From positions 1,612,001 through 1,676,000 of the forward strand of contig JAAROD010000015.1 in the NCBI GenBank assembly GCA_012274445.1: a DNA stretch of 64,000 nucleotides, given 5' to 3'. The DNA comes from Sclerotiophoma versabilis. Taxonomy: Eukaryota; Ascomycota; Dothideomycetes; Pleosporales; Didymellaceae. The stretch's first letter is position 1; every line of letters begins with the position of its first letter. Position numbers and translations under genes: made by a program. A model generated the notes under the pieces. It did no database searches. It had not been told where the DNA came from and worked only from the letters and a program-made list of their open reading frames with translations. Shown here piece by piece: positions 63,223 to 64,000 of the stretch.

Positions 63223-64000
63223 CTAATAGACTGAGCATCCGACCTGCGCCCTAGTCAATGCAGAAGTGAACATGGCCTGCATGGCCGTGTAATGGAAGAT
63301 GATACCTCCCAGTACAGCAATATGCCAAATGTTGTGACTGCAGCCAAAGTAGTCAAAGAAGCCCGGGAACCAGCGCTCAGGGCACTTGCTAGCATACAAC
63401 ACTGCTCCAGTGATGTACACAATAAGGCTCTTGGTAATAGGCGCATAAAAGTACAGCGCCCACTGAGGGCCGCGAGTCCAAGAAAGCTGGAAGAATGGGA
63501 TGAATCCCGTCAAAGCGAGGGAACAGTAGAAGGCAACGCGCAGCCAAGCCATGTCGGCGCGGTTGAAAGTCGGCTGCCAGGGGAGAATGACACCACCAAC
63601 ACCAAGAGCAGCTGTGAGTGTCATGTATGACCAGCGCGAAACAGGCTCGCAGTAGAAAGCGGCGTATTCTGTAGTGAGGATGGAGGCGGCAACCAGAAGT
63701 GAAATGCCGGTGTAGTCAACGCAGGCGAAGCGCTCAAGCAAAGTCTGTTCCGAGATGCTGCTCATGGTATGCCAGATGGTGGAGCAAGCTAGACATTTAC
63801 ATGCCGCGAAAAAGAAGACGCCAGCAATGAAGATGTCGGCCTTGGTTGATTGGCTCCAGTTGACGCTGGATGGATAGAAGTAGAAAGCCAGGGCAAGGAC
63901 CATGATGAAACCCAGAAGATGAGACCAGATGTTGACGAGCTCGTTATGGAAGCCAAAAACGGAGCGGACGCAGGCCCACTTGCCTTCTGAGAAGCGGTAA
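63223..64000 (-). CDS. PAQR / hemolysin-III family membrane protein (Izh-like), 5' part outside window
   Basis: A seven-TM protein of the adiponectin-receptor-like family; yeast relatives (Izh) act in zinc and sterol homeostasis. The minus-strand frame is open to the right edge, so the N terminus is missing. The visible part begins YRFSEGKWACVRSVFGFHNE, then NIWSHLLGF, the first signature with a metal-site His. Hydrophobic segments follow in series. The second His pair is in CSHNIWHIAVLGGIIFHYTA near the C terminus, matching the zinc-binding H-x3-H type. The end is RAQVGCSVY. No intron is needed within the 258 visible codons. Confidence 0.9.
   Translation of the reverse strand, partial: YRFSEGKWACVRSVFGFHNELVNIWSHLLGFIMVLALAFYFYPSSVNWSQSTKADIFIAGVFFFAACKCLACSTIWHTMSSISEQTLLERFACVDYTGISLLVAASILTTEYAAFYCEPVSRWSYMTLTAALGVGGVILPWQPTFNRADMAWLRVAFYCSLALTGFIPFFQLSWTRGPQWALYFYAPITKSLIVYITGAVLYASKCPERWFPGFFDYFGCSHNIWHIAVLGGIIFHYTAMQAMFTSALTRAQVGCSVY

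Overview
The window looks like a nuclear segment from a filamentous ascomycete (Pezizomycotina; a Dothideomycete is my guess, not shown by the sequence). The evidence is compact protein-coding genes on both strands, short introns (mostly 45-75 nt) with GTRAGT-type donors, CTRAY-type branch sites and YAG acceptors, a molybdenum-cofactor sulfurase of the HxB type, a Zn2Cys6 transcription factor, fungal cell-surface proteins, and a Ty3/gypsy chromovirus next to AT-rich decayed repeats that look RIP-mutated. Gene models below were spliced by hand: exon phases were checked arithmetically and junction residues were compared with what I know of each family.

Region 1-10000 is transposon and repeat territory. 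A structurally intact Ty3/gypsy retrotransposon lies on the minus strand. Its gag and pol ORFs overlap in the -1 frame, with a T TTT TTA slippery heptamer in the overlap. Its 5' LTR carries four copies of a 14-bp palindrome upstream of a TATA box, and its 3' end lies beyond the left edge. It abuts a degenerate ~66-bp tandem array, followed by a 36-bp tandem array that looks like a RIP-mutated coding repeat, then gene-free DNA with a 27-nt poly(A) tract.

Region 10000-30000 holds HxB-type Moco sulfurase (+), an unknown Ser/Pro-rich protein (+), a GST-kappa/DsbA-like protein (-), ornithine aminotransferase (-), a divergent arginyl-tRNA synthetase whose two class I signatures are changed (-), and a 14-TM MFS transporter (-). 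Large gene-poor gaps lie at 14.8-16.9 kb and 26.1-29.6 kb.

Region 30000-50000 holds a DH-BAR-SH3 RhoGEF (-) head-to-head with a complete ten-exon telomerase reverse transcriptase (+), a TBC-domain protein (+), a C2H2 zinc-finger protein (-), an LCCL-domain multi-pass membrane protein (+) and a small two-TM protein (-).

Region 50000-64000 holds a Zn2Cys6 regulator (+), ARPC1 of the Arp2/3 complex (-) sharing a 240-bp promoter with mitoribosomal mS41 (+), two proteins I do not recognise (-), a secreted Cys-rich GPI-type protein (-) divergent from a copper-acquisition-factor-like protein (+), and a PAQR/hemolysin-III membrane protein (-) cut by the right edge. The host genes are mostly unrelated housekeeping functions; I see no biosynthetic cluster, CRISPR array or convincing tRNA.
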